A DNA stretch of 64,000 nt from Hyphomicrobiales bacterium (GTDB lineage Bacteria > Pseudomonadota > Alphaproteobacteria > Rhizobiales > Rhizobiaceae). The stretch spans positions 62,001 through 126,000 of the forward strand of contig UBMP01000001.1 in NCBI GenBank assembly GCA_900466575.1, read 5' to 3'. Every line of letters begins with the position of its first letter. The stretch's first letter is position 1. The translations under genes were made by a program, and so were the position numbers. Of this stretch, positions 46,380-56,297 are shown in pieces. The notes beneath the pieces are model-generated. The model was given only the letters and a program-made list of their open reading frames with translations. It did no database searches and was not told where the DNA came from.

Positions 46380-47282
46380 GTGACCGGAAACTTGAAAACA
46401 GTTTCGGACATTATCGGCGCGAGCTATGACACGCTCACGCGGGCCGAGAAGCAATTGGCTGAGACGCTTCTCGACAACTACCCGGTGTCCGGTCTTGTGT
46501 CGATCACGGCACTTGCGGAGAACGCACGCGTATCGACGCCGACAGTCGTCCGAATGGTCCAAAAGCTCGGCTTTTCCGGATTTCCCGATTTCCAGTCGCG
46601 GCTGCACCAGGAACTCGAAGAAACCATTTCCAACCCGATCTCCAAGCATGACCGCTGGGCCGCCGATGCGCCGGGCACGCACATTCTCAACCGCTTCGCC
46701 GATGCCGTTGTTGCCAACATGCGCGACAGCCTCGCCCACATTTCGATCCCCGATTTCGATCGCGCGGCGGCCGAGCTTTCCAACCGCAAGAAGCCGGTCT
46801 ATCTCGCGGGTGGGCGTATCACTCACGCGCTTGCCGACTATTTCTTTACCCACCTTCAGGTCATCCGGTCCGGCGTGACGCTGATCTCGACGAACCGCAG
46901 CACCTGGCCGCAATATGTGCTCAACATGCGGCCCGGCAACGTTCTCGTCCTCTTCGATATCCGCCGCTACGAGCAGGAGATGGAGACGATGGCGCGGATT
47001 GCCGCCGAACGCGGCATCTTCATCATCCTGTTTACCGACACCTGGGGCTCGCCTATCGTCAAGCATGCCAAGGTCGTATTCCGCCTCAACATCGAGGTGC
47101 CGTCCGCCTGGGATTCGTCCGTCATGACCCTTGTTCTGGTGGAAGCGCTGATCGAGGCGGTGCAGAGCGCCAACTGGGACTCGACTCGAGAACGGATGAG
47201 CGATCTGGAGGAGCTTTTCGACACGACGAGCCTGTTCAGGAGACCCATGAGGAAAGAAAAGCGGGGGAAGCAGCAAAACTGA
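46380..47282 (+). CDS. MurR/RpiR-family transcriptional regulator
   Basis: A regulator of about 300 residues. The N-terminal RpiR HTH (LTRAEKQLAETLLDNYPVSGLVSITALAENARVSTPTVVRMVQKLGFSGF) precedes a SIS domain (PVYLAGGRITHALADYFFTHL). SIS domains usually bind phosphosugars, but many RpiR members in rhizobia control amine or amino acid uptake. Start is uncertain; GTG at 46380 follows AGAGGG by about 11 bases, and GTG at 46368 is possible. It lies between the divergent amine operon and the ABC importer and probably controls both. Confidence 0.87.
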   Translation: MTGNLKTVSDIIGASYDTLTRAEKQLAETLLDNYPVSGLVSITALAENARVSTPTVVRMVQKLGFSGFPDFQSRLHQELEETISNPISKHDRWAADAPGTHILNRFADAVVANMRDSLAHISIPDFDRAAAELSNRKKPVYLAGGRITHALADYFFTHLQVIRSGVTLISTNRSTWPQYVLNMRPGNVLVLFDIRRYEQEMETMARIAAERGIFIILFTDTWGSPIVKHAKVVFRLNIEVPSAWDSSVMTLVLVEALIEAVQSANWDSTRERMSDLEELFDTTSLFRRPMRKEKRGKQQN

Positions 47283-47288
47283 CCTTAA

Positions 47289-47307
47289 GACAGGCGTCCG
47301 GCCTGTC
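47289..47307. repeat. Inverted repeat upstream of the ABC importer
   Basis: GACAGGC - GTCCG - GCCTGTC: a 7-bp stem with 5-base centre just after the RpiR stop. It may be an operator for the importer genes or a weak terminator of the regulator gene; there is no T-run. Confidence 0.5.
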
Positions 47308-47383
47308 ACACAGACGTTATGCACAAACAATATTCGACCGACAACCGTGCGGGCAAACCGCCGGCATCCAAGAGGAGAAGAAC

Positions 47384-48487
47384 ATGATTGAGACGTCTCT
47401 CAAAGTCCTGTCGCTGACGACGGCGATCGCCATCGCAGCGTCTGGCGTCGCACAGGCCGGCGCGATGGAAGACCTGGTTGCAGCAGCCAAGAAGGAAGGC
47501 ACGCTGACCACAATCGCGCTTCCGCACGACTGGTGCAATTACGGCGGCGCAATCGAGGGCTTCAAGAAGAAGTATGGCATTGCCGTCAACGAACTGAACC
47601 CGGATGCCGGCTCGGGCGACGAAATCGAGGCCATCAAGGCGAACAAGGGCAATACAGGCCCGCAGGCTCCCGACGTCATCGACGTCGGTCTCTCCTTTGG
47701 CCCGCAGGCAAAGAAGGACGGCCTGATCCAGCCTTACAAGGTCTCAACCTGGGCTGAAATCCCGGATAACGCCAAGGACGCCGAAGGCTACTGGTATGGC
47801 GACTATTACGGCGTGATGTCGCTGCTCGTGAACAAGGACCTCGTCAAGAACATTCCGACGGATTGGGCCGACCTGCAGAAGCCGGAATATGCCAACATGG
47901 TTGCCCTTGCCGGCGATCCGCGTCAGGCAAACCAGGCTATTTCCGGCGTCTTCGCCTCTGGTCTTTCGGCCGCGAACGGCGATATCGCCAAGGCTGCCGA
48001 CGCCGGTCTCGAGTTCTTCAAGAGCCTGAACTCCGCTGGCAACTTCGTTCCGGTCATCGGCAAGGCCGCTCCGTTCGCGCAAGGGACGACGCCGATCATC
48101 GCCTCCTGGGACTATAATGCCATGAGCTGGGGCGAGAGCCTGAAGGGCAACCCGCCCTACCAGGTCGTCGTTCCGGCTTCGGGCGTCGTCGCAGGCGTCT
48201 ACGTTCAGGCAATCTCGGCCTACGCGCCCCACCCGAACGCTGCCAAGCTCTGGATGGAATATCTCTATTCGGACGAAGGCCAGATCGAATGGCTGAAGGG
48301 CTTCTGCCACCCGATCCGCTTCAACGCCATGGCAAAGGCCGGCAAAATCCCGGCGGACCTGCTGGCAAAGCTGCCGCCGGCCGAAGCCTATGCCAAGGCC
48401 GTCTTCCCGACGCTGGAAGAACAGGCTGCCTACAAGAAGACGATCACTGAAGGCTGGGACAAGGTCGTCGGCGCCAACGTGAAGTAA
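47384..48487 (+). CDS. ABC transporter periplasmic substrate-binding protein
   Basis: A 367-residue secreted protein. The signal LKVLSLTTAIAIAASGVAQAG ends near residue 26. The fold is a type 2 periplasmic binding protein (iron/polyamine/phosphonate cluster, PotD/AfuA-like): KKEGTLTTIALPHDWCNYG, VIDVGLSFGPQAKKDGL, YGVMSLLVNKDLV and IIASWDYNAMSWGE. Two cysteines may form a disulfide. GAGGAGAAG precedes the ATG. It is first in the importer operon. I infer an amine-type ligand from the adjoining catabolic operon. Confidence 0.88.
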   Translation: MIETSLKVLSLTTAIAIAASGVAQAGAMEDLVAAAKKEGTLTTIALPHDWCNYGGAIEGFKKKYGIAVNELNPDAGSGDEIEAIKANKGNTGPQAPDVIDVGLSFGPQAKKDGLIQPYKVSTWAEIPDNAKDAEGYWYGDYYGVMSLLVNKDLVKNIPTDWADLQKPEYANMVALAGDPRQANQAISGVFASGLSAANGDIAKAADAGLEFFKSLNSAGNFVPVIGKAAPFAQGTTPIIASWDYNAMSWGESLKGNPPYQVVVPASGVVAGVYVQAISAYAPHPNAAKLWMEYLYSDEGQIEWLKGFCHPIRFNAMAKAGKIPADLLAKLPPAEAYAKAVFPTLEEQAAYKKTITEGWDKVVGANVK

Positions 48488-48507
48488 GGCCCGACATCCA
48501 AAAACGC

Positions 48508-48534
48508 GGCTTCCCCGGCGACCCCGGGGGAGCC
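48508..48534 (+). other. Intergenic stem-loop after the substrate-binding protein gene
   Basis: Stem GGCTTCCCCGG / CCGGGGGAGCC with one G-T pair, no T-run. A hairpin at this spot commonly stabilises the binding-protein message and lowers readthrough to the permease genes. Confidence 0.65.
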
Positions 48535-48577
48535 GATCAAAAGGGCCCGATCAGGGCTAACAAGAACCGGGGACCGC

Positions 48578-49450
48578 ATGGCCGCAACGCAACCTCTCCT
48601 GAACAGGCGTCTGATCACCGACTGGCTGGGCATCGCGCCCTTTGCCCTCTTCGCGATCATGTTCCTGATTGCACCCACCGTCTATCTGGTGAGCGGCGCT
48701 TTCCTCGATCCGAACGGTAATCTGACGCTGCGGAATCTTGTCGACCTGTTTCAGCCGAACATTCTTGCCGCCTATATCATATCCATCAAGATTTCCGCCG
48801 CCTCGGCCATCGGCGGCGCAATCATCGGCTTCGCCCTCGCCGCCGCCATTTCGCTCGGCAGCCTGCCCGCCTGGGTGCGCTCGGCGGTGCTGACCTTCTG
48901 CGGCGTCGCCTCCAACTTCGCCGGCGTGCCACTCGCCTTCGCCTTTCTGGCGACGCTCGGTCGTCTCGGCCTCGTCACGATCATCCTGCGCGACGTCTTC
49001 GGTTTCAATCTTTATGCCACGGGCTTCAACCTGTTGAGCTTCCTGGGGCTGACGCTCACCTATATGTATTTCCAGATCCCGCTCATGGTTCTGATCGTGA
49101 CTCCAGCGCTTGATGGCCTGAAGCGCGAATGGTCGGAAGCCGCCAGCGTTCTTGGCGCGACGCCCTGGCAATACTGGCGCATGGTCGTCATCCCGATCCT
49201 CTGGCCGAGCGTGTTCGGCACGCTGCTGCTCCTCTTCGCGAACGCCTTCGGCGCTGTTGCGACAGCCGTGGCGCTGACCGGCTCCTCGCTCAACATCGTG
49301 CCGATCGTGCTCTTCGCGCAGATTCGCGGTGACGTGCTGCACAACCCGAATCTCGGCTATGCGGTGGCCTTCGGCATGGTCGTCATCACCGGCATTTCCA
49401 ACTTCATCTACATCTGGCTGCGCATGCGCGCCGAAAGGTGGCAGAAATGA
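48578..49450 (+). CDS. ABC transporter permease subunit 1
   Basis: A 290-residue inner membrane permease with about six spans of the binding-protein-dependent transport family. The EAA loop reads EWSEAASVLGATPWQYWRMVVIPILWP. It forms a heterodimeric channel with the next gene, whose start overlaps its stop by 4 bp. Substrate is shared with the upstream binding protein. Confidence 0.93.
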   Translation: MAATQPLLNRRLITDWLGIAPFALFAIMFLIAPTVYLVSGAFLDPNGNLTLRNLVDLFQPNILAAYIISIKISAASAIGGAIIGFALAAAISLGSLPAWVRSAVLTFCGVASNFAGVPLAFAFLATLGRLGLVTIILRDVFGFNLYATGFNLLSFLGLTLTYMYFQIPLMVLIVTPALDGLKREWSEAASVLGATPWQYWRMVVIPILWPSVFGTLLLLFANAFGAVATAVALTGSSLNIVPIVLFAQIRGDVLHNPNLGYAVAFGMVVITGISNFIYIWLRMRAERWQK

Positions 49451-50235
49451 TCGGCAAGAGATTCTGGTCCTGGCTCGCCGTCTTCGTCGCCGCCGTCTAT
49501 TTCATCGTTCCCCTGCTGGCGACGATGGAATTTTCGATGCGTATGCGTCGCGGCACCTACTCCTTCGATGCCTATCGCTCGGTCTTCGCAGACCAGCGCT
49601 TCGCCGAAACATTCAGCTATTCAGTCGTCATGGCGCTGATCACCATCGCCATCGGCGCATTGCTGATCGTGCCGACGGCCTATTGGGTGCGGCTGCGCAT
49701 GCCCTATCTGCGCCCCGTCGTCGAATTCGTGACGCTCCTGCCGCTGGTCGTGCCGGCCATCGTCATCATCTTCGGATACCTGCGCCTCTACAATTCCTCG
49801 TCCTGGCTGCCGCTGACCAACACGGATATGGGCGCCAACGCGCTCCTCGTTTTCGGCTTCATGACGATGTCGCTGCCCTACATGTACCGCGCGGTCGATA
49901 CCGCCATGCGCACGATAGACGTGGCCGTGCTGACAGAGGCGGCCGAAAGCCTCGGGGCGCGTTGGCCAACCATTCTCTTCCGCTGCATCTTCCCCAACGT
50001 GCTGACGGGCGTGCTTTCGGGTGCCTTCATCACGTTTGCGATCGCGGTGGGCGAATATACCATGCCGTCTCTTCTCAACCGTCCGGCCTTCGGTCCCTAT
50101 CTCGCGCTGATTGGCGCGAACAAGGCCTATGAGCCGCCGGCGCTCGCCATGATCGCCTTTGCCATGACCTGGGTTTCGATCATTCTCATCAATATCACCA
50201 CCCGCCTGCAAAAAGGCGCCGCTGGCGCGCGTTGA
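49447..50235 (+). CDS. ABC transporter permease subunit 2
   Basis: A 262-residue inner membrane permease, six or so spans. The EAA loop reads EAAESLGARWPTILFRCIFPNVL. The ATG at 49447 overlaps the TGA of subunit 1 (ATGA). It pairs with subunit 1 and the ATPase below. Confidence 0.93.
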   Translation: MIGKRFWSWLAVFVAAVYFIVPLLATMEFSMRMRRGTYSFDAYRSVFADQRFAETFSYSVVMALITIAIGALLIVPTAYWVRLRMPYLRPVVEFVTLLPLVVPAIVIIFGYLRLYNSSSWLPLTNTDMGANALLVFGFMTMSLPYMYRAVDTAMRTIDVAVLTEAAESLGARWPTILFRCIFPNVLTGVLSGAFITFAIAVGEYTMPSLLNRPAFGPYLALIGANKAYEPPALAMIAFAMTWVSIILINITTRLQKGAAGAR

Positions 50236-50243
50236 GGTCCTTC

Positions 50244-51308
50244 ATGTCCTATCTCGAACTCTCCCACGTCCAGAAGTCCTTCGGCCCGGTCAAGGTGGTC
50301 CACGATTTCAACATGTCGATCGAGGAAGGCGAATTCGTCTCCTTTCTCGGGCCGTCGGGCTGCGGCAAGACGACCGTGCTGCGCATGATCGCCGGCTTTG
50401 AAAACCCGACCGGCGGCACGATCAAGATCGGCGGCGTTGATCAGGCGAACCTGAAGCCCAACCGCCGCAATATCGGCATGGTCTTCCAGGCCTACGCCCT
50501 CTTCCCCAACATGACGGTCGCCGAAAACGTCGCCTTCGGCCTGAAGGTCGCCGGCGCCTCCAAGCCGGATATTGAAGCCCGCGTGAAGGAAATGCTGGAC
50601 CTGATCCATCTCGGCCATCTGGCGGAGCGTTACCCGTATCAGATGTCGGGCGGCCAGCAGCAACGCGTGGCTCTTGCCCGTGCGCTCGCCAACAAGCCGA
50701 AGGTGCTGCTGCTCGACGAACCGCTTTCGGCGCTTGACGCCAAGATCCGCGTGTCGCTGCGCGAGGAAATCCGCGCCATCCAGCGCAAGCTCGGCATCAC
50801 CACGATCTTCGTGACGCACGACCAGGAAGAAGCGCTTTCCATTTCCGACCGCATCGTCGTCATGAATGCCGGTATCGCCGACCAGATCGGAACGCCGTCG
50901 GATATCTATAACCGCCCTGCCACGCGCTTCGTCGCCGGCTTCGTCGGTACGCTCAATATTCTGGAAGCCAAGGTCGAGAACCGCGACGCCGCCACCGTCC
51001 GCGTCGCCGGCCGCAGCATCACCATTCCGCCCGCCAATCTGAATGGTGCAGGCGATGGCGCGGCGATTACCGTTGCGCTGCGCCCGGAGGCCCTGTCGCT
51101 CTCCAAGTCCCCGTCGAGCGATGTCGCTCTCGACGGCCGCGTGACGAGTGTCAACTTCCTCGGTTCGGTCATCCGCACCCGCATGGATGTCGAAGGCCAG
51201 CAGGTCTCGTTCGATATGTTCAACAATCCAGGCCTGCAGCCGCCGCAGATCGGCGACATCGCAACCGCGCATTTCAAGGCGTCGGATGTGCTGGTGATTC
51301 CGAACTGA
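50244..51308 (+). CDS. ABC transporter ATP-binding protein (PotA/UgpC-like)
   Basis: A 354-residue ATPase. Walker A is GPSGCGKTT, the signature [15 protein letters not shown], Walker B VLLLDEPLSALD, and an accessory TOBE-type C-terminal domain starts near residue 240. Length and the C-terminal domain are of the polyamine/iron/sugar importer (PotA, FbpC, UgpC) class. The start at 50244 follows GAGGTCC. It completes the four-gene importer. Confidence 0.93.
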   Translation: MSYLELSHVQKSFGPVKVVHDFNMSIEEGEFVSFLGPSGCGKTTVLRMIAGFENPTGGTIKIGGVDQANLKPNRRNIGMVFQAYALFPNMTVAENVAFGLKVAGASKPDIEARVKEMLDLIHLGHLAERYPYQMSGGQQQRVALARALANKPKVLLLDEPLSALDAKIRVSLREEIRAIQRKLGITTIFVTHDQEEALSISDRIVVMNAGIADQIGTPSDIYNRPATRFVAGFVGTLNILEAKVENRDAATVRVAGRSITIPPANLNGAGDGAAITVALRPEALSLSKSPSSDVALDGRVTSVNFLGSVIRTRMDVEGQQVSFDMFNNPGLQPPQIGDIATAHFKASDVLVIPN

Positions 51309-51322
51309 GACTGTGGCCGAAC

Positions 51323-51359
51323 GGCTGGAACTGCGCCCGTGGCGGCGCGGGCTCCAGCC
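51323..51359 (+). terminator. Hairpin between importer operon and mscS, convergent
   Basis: Stem GGCTGGA / TCCAGCC enclosing an inner GCCCG/CGGGC hairpin. It separates the importer ATPase gene from the mscS gene on the other strand. T-runs are poor, so termination may be Rho-assisted. Confidence 0.45.
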
Positions 51360-51361
51360 GG

Positions 51362-52246
51362 TCAGTGGTTCTCATCACCTTGAGGCAAGTCGGGATGCTG
51401 AACCGCCTCAGCCGCGAGGGGCGCGACGGGAATGGTCACCCCTGCAGCAGTGAAGGCGGACTTGACCTTCTTAACGACATCACGGCTGGTCGCCCAATAG
51501 TCCCCCGCGGTCGTCCAATAGCGAAGCGTCACCACGACCGCACCGTCGGTGAGATCGGCAACGAAGGTCTCCGGCGCCGGCGCTTTCAAGATGCGCCCAT
51601 CATCGCCGATCAACGACAGAAGCGCTGTCATCGCGGTGTCGATATTCTCCTGGTAACCGACCTTCACGTTAAGCTCGAAACGCCGTGTAGGCAGACGGCT
51701 GAAGTTTGTAACCGGCACGTTCCAGAGCAGAGAATTGGGCGTCATGCGATAGAGACCGTCCGCCGTTTCCAGCTCCGTCGTGAAAATTCCGATGAAGCGC
51801 ACGGTCCCTGAAATCGAACTCGTCTCGATCGCATCCCCGACCCTGAAGGGCCTGAGGACCAGAAGCATGATGCCTGCCGCGATGTTCTGCAAAGTGCCCT
51901 GCAGGGCGAGACCTATCGCCAGACCGACAGCGCCGAGCGCAGCAACAATGGAGGTCGTCTGGACGCCGAACTGGCCCAGCACCATCACGATGACGATGGC
52001 GAGCAGCGCATAGCGAAGGAAGTTGGAGACAAACCCGGCAACCGTGGCATCCAGCCCGCGTACCTGCCCCAGGGCCACCTGGCTCCAGCGGGCCAGAAGG
52101 CGTGTGAGCAGCCAGCCGATAATGAGAATGATGAGTGCGCCCACGACCGAGAAGGCGTATTGCACAAACAGCGCTTCGAGCTGCGCATAACCGAGTTTTG
52201 AAGCTTGCAATACGTCTTTCAGCTGATCTTCCATATGTTGCGCCAT
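51362..52246 (-). CDS. MscS-family mechanosensitive channel
   Basis: A 294-residue small-conductance mechanosensitive channel. Three hydrophobic segments lie at about residues 28-46, 70-92 and 96-120. The pore helix region is GAVGLAIGLALQGTLQNIAAGIMLLVLRPFRVGDAI, the characteristic MscS pattern, followed by the cytoplasmic beta domain. It opens on hypo-osmotic shock. ATG at 52246 has GAAGAGAG upstream. Confidence 0.93.
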   Translation of the reverse strand: MAQHMEDQLKDVLQASKLGYAQLEALFVQYAFSVVGALIILIIGWLLTRLLARWSQVALGQVRGLDATVAGFVSNFLRYALLAIVIVMVLGQFGVQTTSIVAALGAVGLAIGLALQGTLQNIAAGIMLLVLRPFRVGDAIETSSISGTVRFIGIFTTELETADGLYRMTPNSLLWNVPVTNFSRLPTRRFELNVKVGYQENIDTAMTALLSLIGDDGRILKAPAPETFVADLTDGAVVVTLRYWTTAGDYWATSRDVVKKVKSAFTAAGVTIPVAPLAAEAVQHPDLPQGDENH

Positions 52247-52320
52247 CTCTCTTCAACCGAGTCAATTGAAGATAATACGCAAAATCACGCCCAAGGTTCC
52301 AGCGGCCCCAATCGCTCCGC

Positions 52321-53043
52321 TCAGAACTTGTAGTTCACTCGGACCGTGACGGAGTGAAACTGCACATCATTGGATCCGTTGAATGCGGAAACCGGCACAC
52401 CGCCACGCGACTGCTGCTGGGAACCCACGTCAAACTTGCTGAAATTGTATTCCGCACCGGCGATCCAGTTGTCGGTGAGTGCATAATCGAGGCCCGCACC
52501 AACAAGCAGACCGCCAACCCGGCTCGAAGATTCGCCAACAACAACACCGTCGGCTATCCGCGTGTTGGTGTAGCTCAGCTCCGAATTCGCATAACCGAGC
52601 TTTACATACGGCAACGCGCGATCCACGGCATAGCCAAAGCGCCCAGCGATATACCACATGCCGTTGAGTCGGGTTTCGCGCACACGCGGAATACCGTTCA
52701 AATTCGTCTGGCGGGAATCCCGGGCATTGAAAAAGTCATATCCACCCTCAGCCCCGACTACAAATCCGTCCAGTTGCTGTTGCACGCCGATATGAAGCCC
52801 CCCGATGACACTGGACCCGTTGGTCGAGAAAGCCTCGTTGTTAACAGCCGCGCCGCCAACACCCGCCGTCTCCGTGTGAACATAAGAGGTCGGGTTCCAT
52901 GCCCCGCCCAGTGAGCCGCCAACAAATATTCCGGACCAATTCGCAGTTGGCGACGTTTCAATGGCAGCAGCGGGGCCGCAGGCGAGCACTACCAGAAGAC
53001 CGGCAATCGGCAGAGTTTTAGTCATGACGCTTGAACTCGACAT
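52321..53043 (-). CDS. Outer-membrane beta-barrel protein (Omp25/Omp31-like)
   Basis: A 240-residue outer-membrane protein of the OmpA-like barrel type common in Rhizobiales. The signal peptide ends near AAAIE; the mature part starts NWSGIFVGGSLGGAWN, and the C-terminus is VRVNYKF with the terminal Phe required for barrel assembly. Alternating hydrophobic beta strands are visible throughout. A perfect AAGGAGG stands before the ATG at 53043. Function not assigned beyond a structural or small porin role. Confidence 0.87.
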   Translation of the reverse strand: MSSSSVMTKTLPIAGLLVVLACGPAAAIETSPTANWSGIFVGGSLGGAWNPTSYVHTETAGVGGAAVNNEAFSTNGSSVIGGLHIGVQQQLDGFVVGAEGGYDFFNARDSRQTNLNGIPRVRETRLNGMWYIAGRFGYAVDRALPYVKLGYANSELSYTNTRIADGVVVGESSSRVGGLLVGAGLDYALTDNWIAGAEYNFSKFDVGSQQQSRGGVPVSAFNGSNDVQFHSVTVRVNYKF

Positions 53044-53152
53044 AATACCTCCTTCAAAAAAAGATGTTACCATGAGTTGTACACAGACAGGCATTCCCGT
53101 CAATCCACTCCGGTGCCAAGAAGGCGTTAATATGCAGAGAACTCCAGATTGA

Positions 53153-54985
53153 TTACCCCTCGCCGGTCAGGTCGCGACGTGCCTTGTCGAGCTCTTCTGC
53201 GTAGCGGCGCAGCAGATGCTGCTCCGTCAAGAGCCCCATGACCTTCTTGCTGGCCAGGCTGTCGACCACGGCCAGTTCTTCGGCATGCGCGATCTGGAAC
53301 GTCTGCGCGGCCTCGCGCGCATTCATGAAAGGCATCAGCATGGTATCGCGGTTGCGCGCCAGATCGGCGACGGTCGTCTTCCCCGACTGGTCGATCTCGG
53401 GCGCATAGGCATCCGCGACGATCACCATGCCGGCATAGCCGCCATTGCCGTCGACCGCGATGACACGCTGCGATGCACCGAGGGGAAACTGCGCGCGGAA
53501 ATCCGCCAGCGAAAGCGTGACAGGGGCGGTCTTGACGTCAGGGCGCATCATCCGCCCGACCGTCAGGTTGCGCATCCAGCCCACATCATGCGCACTGCGG
53601 ATCGTTTCGCCGCGCAGATGCAGTCGCCAGGTCGAGAACGAATAGCCGAATGTTTCGCGCACGACGACCGCCGAAACGATCGAGGCCACCAGCACGGCAC
53701 CGGTGATCCCGAGATCGCGCGTCGTCTCCAGAACCAGGAAGGACATCGTGAGCGGCCCCCCGACCACGCCCACCGCCAGCGACGCCATGCCGACCAGCGA
53801 GGCATAGAGCGGGGAAAACCCATGTACGAGCCCGAACTCCCCCAGTGCCAGCGCCACCGACTTTCCGAGAATGGCGCCGAGATAGAGCGAGGCAAAGAAC
53901 AACCCGCCACGAAAACCGGATCCGAGAGAGACGGCGGACGCCAGCAGCTTCAGGGCAAACAGCACCGCCAGAACCTGCCAGGTGGCGGAGCCCACGAGAT
54001 CGAGATGCAGCGCGCCATGGCCCGATGACAGCACATGCGGAGAAATTAGGCCGAGAAGACCCACGATCCCGCCACCAACGATCGGGCGCAGCCAGACAGG
54101 GCAGCGGGACACGCGGAAGACATTTTCCGTCGCCGTGACCAGCTGCATGACCGTCACGGCGGCAAGCGCGCCCAGAATGCCGAGGAAGAGATAGGGCGCG
54201 AGCGCTGCGGCACTCATCGCCTGAGTGAGCCCGATCTCGATCGGATTCTGCTCGGTGCCCAGCCAGCTTGCCGTCAGGCTCGCGGCCAGCGACGCCGTCA
54301 TCACCGGAGCCACGGCCGAGACCGTATAGGTGCCGATGATCAGCTCGAACCCGTAGAACGCTCCGGTCAGCGGTGCGCCGAAGGCTGCGGATATGGCTCC
54401 AGCGGCGGCACAGCCAACCAGCGTTCGCGTCTCCGCACGCCTGAGCCCAAGCCGGCCCGCCATATGGGAAACCAGACCGGAACTTGCCTGCGTATAGCCG
54501 GCTTCGAGGCCCACCGAGGCACCATAGCTGCTGGACACCATGGTCTGGATCGACACCATCAGGCTCTCGCGCACCGACATGCGCCCGCCATGCAGCGCAT
54601 TCGCCTCGATCGGGTCGACCGGCGGACGCGTGAAGAGACGGCGCGACAACGCCGCCAGAACAGCCATGATCGCTCCGCCTGCGATCGGAACAAGGGCCAG
54701 CCACGGGGAAGCAAGCGCATTCTGCCCACTCAGGCGCTCGTCCACGGGAATCTGGAACAGAATGCTATGCGCATGCGCGGTCACCCAGCTCATCGCAGTC
54801 ACGACGGCACCGGCGAACACGCCAGACAGCGCCGCCAGCCCGAGAAGCCAGATTTCACGAAAACGCACCAGCCGCTCGCGGAGGCTCAACAGATATGCGG
54901 ATGCGGTCTGCGACTGCACTTGCACAGGCGGCTCCTCGGCATGTCGCGCAAAAGTGTGCAGCGGTTTTGCGACAACGACATGCAA
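53153..54985 (-). CDS. ClC-family chloride channel/antiporter with CBS domains, atypical filter
   Basis: A 610-residue membrane protein with about ten hydrophobic segments in the ClC pattern, and a C-terminal region of CBS type (about 460-600). The gating glutamate is kept (GLEAGYTQ), but the GSGIP filter motif is replaced near residue 130 by PPVDPIEAN, and the GxFxP motif reads GGLFFASL. These changes make normal chloride selectivity doubtful. The start is a TTG at 54985; no ATG lies near the N-terminus. Confidence 0.85.
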   Translation of the reverse strand: MHVVVAKPLHTFARHAEEPPVQVQSQTASAYLLSLRERLVRFREIWLLGLAALSGVFAGAVVTAMSWVTAHAHSILFQIPVDERLSGQNALASPWLALVPIAGGAIMAVLAALSRRLFTRPPVDPIEANALHGGRMSVRESLMVSIQTMVSSSYGASVGLEAGYTQASSGLVSHMAGRLGLRRAETRTLVGCAAAGAISAAFGAPLTGAFYGFELIIGTYTVSAVAPVMTASLAASLTASWLGTEQNPIEIGLTQAMSAAALAPYLFLGILGALAAVTVMQLVTATENVFRVSRCPVWLRPIVGGGIVGLLGLISPHVLSSGHGALHLDLVGSATWQVLAVLFALKLLASAVSLGSGFRGGLFFASLYLGAILGKSVALALGEFGLVHGFSPLYASLVGMASLAVGVVGGPLTMSFLVLETTRDLGITGAVLVASIVSAVVVRETFGYSFSTWRLHLRGETIRSAHDVGWMRNLTVGRMMRPDVKTAPVTLSLADFRAQFPLGASQRVIAVDGNGGYAGMVIVADAYAPEIDQSGKTTVADLARNRDTMLMPFMNAREAAQTFQIAHAEELAVVDSLASKKVMGLLTEQHLLRRYAEELDKARRDLTGEG

Positions 54986-55272
54986 AAACTATGACCTAAA
55001 CGTCGGCGCGATCTTTCAGATCACAGCACGCCGCAACATCGGCAGGCGTGTGCGCCCCCTATAACCGCCCCTTCCCCACGAGGCAACGTCAGAAAGAATA
55101 TTTCCTACACATGGGAAGGCCGCACAGGCTTCGTTCCAACAAAGCGCCAATTACCAGAACAACCGCTTCGCCGTCTGATGCGTAAAGGAATGAGTTTTGC
55201 GTTTGCGTAATTCGAAATTGACTATGTCTATTTCTTTTATAGACTTTAATCATCAACGCAACGGAGGCACCC

Positions 55273-56292
55273 ATGGTTCTCAAATCTTTCCAGGCCGGAC
55301 TTCTCGTCTTCTCGCTTGCGCTTGCCGCGGGCCCGATCGCTCCGGCTTTTGGGGGGCAGGAAATCCTCAATGTCTCCTATGACCCGACGCGTGAGCTTTA
55401 CAAGCAGTACAACGCCCTCTTCGCCAAACATTGGAAGGAAACGGGCGGCAACGATATCAAGATCAACCAATCGCACGGCGGCTCGGGCAAGCAGGCCCGC
55501 TCGGTCATTGACGGCCTGGAAGCCGATGTCGTGACGCTGGCGCTGGAAGCCGACATCGACGCCATTGCCGAGAAGACCAAGAAGATCCCCGCCGACTGGA
55601 AGACGCTTCTGCCGTCCAACAGCGCGCCCTACACATCCACCATCGTCTTCCTCGTCCGCAAGGGTAACCCGAAGGGCATCAAGGACTGGAACGACCTGAT
55701 CAAGGACGATGTCCAGGTCATCACCCCGAACCCGAAGACCTCCGGCGGCGCTCGGTGGAACTTCCTGGCAGCCTGGGCATGGGCCAAGAAGACCTATGGC
55801 GGCGACGATGCCAAGGTCCGCGACTACATCACCAAGCTCTTTCAGCATGTTCCTGTTCTCGACACCGGCGCGCGCGGCGCAACGCAGACCTTTGCCGAAC
55901 GCGGTCTCGGCGATGTGCTGATTGCCTGGGAGAACGAGGCCTATCTGGCGCTCGATGAACTGGGCGCAGGGAACTTTGAAATCATCTCCCCTTCGATTTC
56001 GGTAAAGGCTGAGCCGCCGGTCGCCCTCGTCAAAGGCAATGCGGACGCACACGGCACGACCAAGGTTGCCCAGGCCTATCTCGAGTATCTATATTCCCCC
56101 GAGGCCCAGAAACTGATCGCCAAGAACTACTATCGTCCGAACGACCCATCCAAGGCAGACCCCGCCGACACCGCCCGCTTCGCCAAGATCGATCTCGCGA
56201 CCATTGAAGACTTTGGCGGGTGGAAGAAAGCCCAACCCGAGTTCTTCGGCGACGGCGGCGTCTTCGACCAGATCTACAAGCCAGCGAAGTAA
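55273..56292 (+). CDS. sbp: Sulfate ABC transporter substrate-binding protein
   Basis: A 339-residue periplasmic protein. The signal peptide ends near AFGGQE, and the mature part starts [17 protein letters not shown], the usual Sbp/CysP opening. [27 protein letters not shown] is the sulfate-contact region. It binds sulfate or thiosulfate. A good ribosome site ACGGAGG precedes the ATG. It is first in the sbp-cysT-cysW-cysA operon; TTGACT occurs 50 bp upstream at 55218-55223. Confidence 0.95.
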   Translation: MVLKSFQAGLLVFSLALAAGPIAPAFGGQEILNVSYDPTRELYKQYNALFAKHWKETGGNDIKINQSHGGSGKQARSVIDGLEADVVTLALEADIDAIAEKTKKIPADWKTLLPSNSAPYTSTIVFLVRKGNPKGIKDWNDLIKDDVQVITPNPKTSGGARWNFLAAWAWAKKTYGGDDAKVRDYITKLFQHVPVLDTGARGATQTFAERGLGDVLIAWENEAYLALDELGAGNFEIISPSISVKAEPPVALVKGNADAHGTTKVAQAYLEYLYSPEAQKLIAKNYYRPNDPSKADPADTARFAKIDLATIEDFGGWKKAQPEFFGDGGVFDQIYKPAK

Positions 56293-56297
56293 GACAC

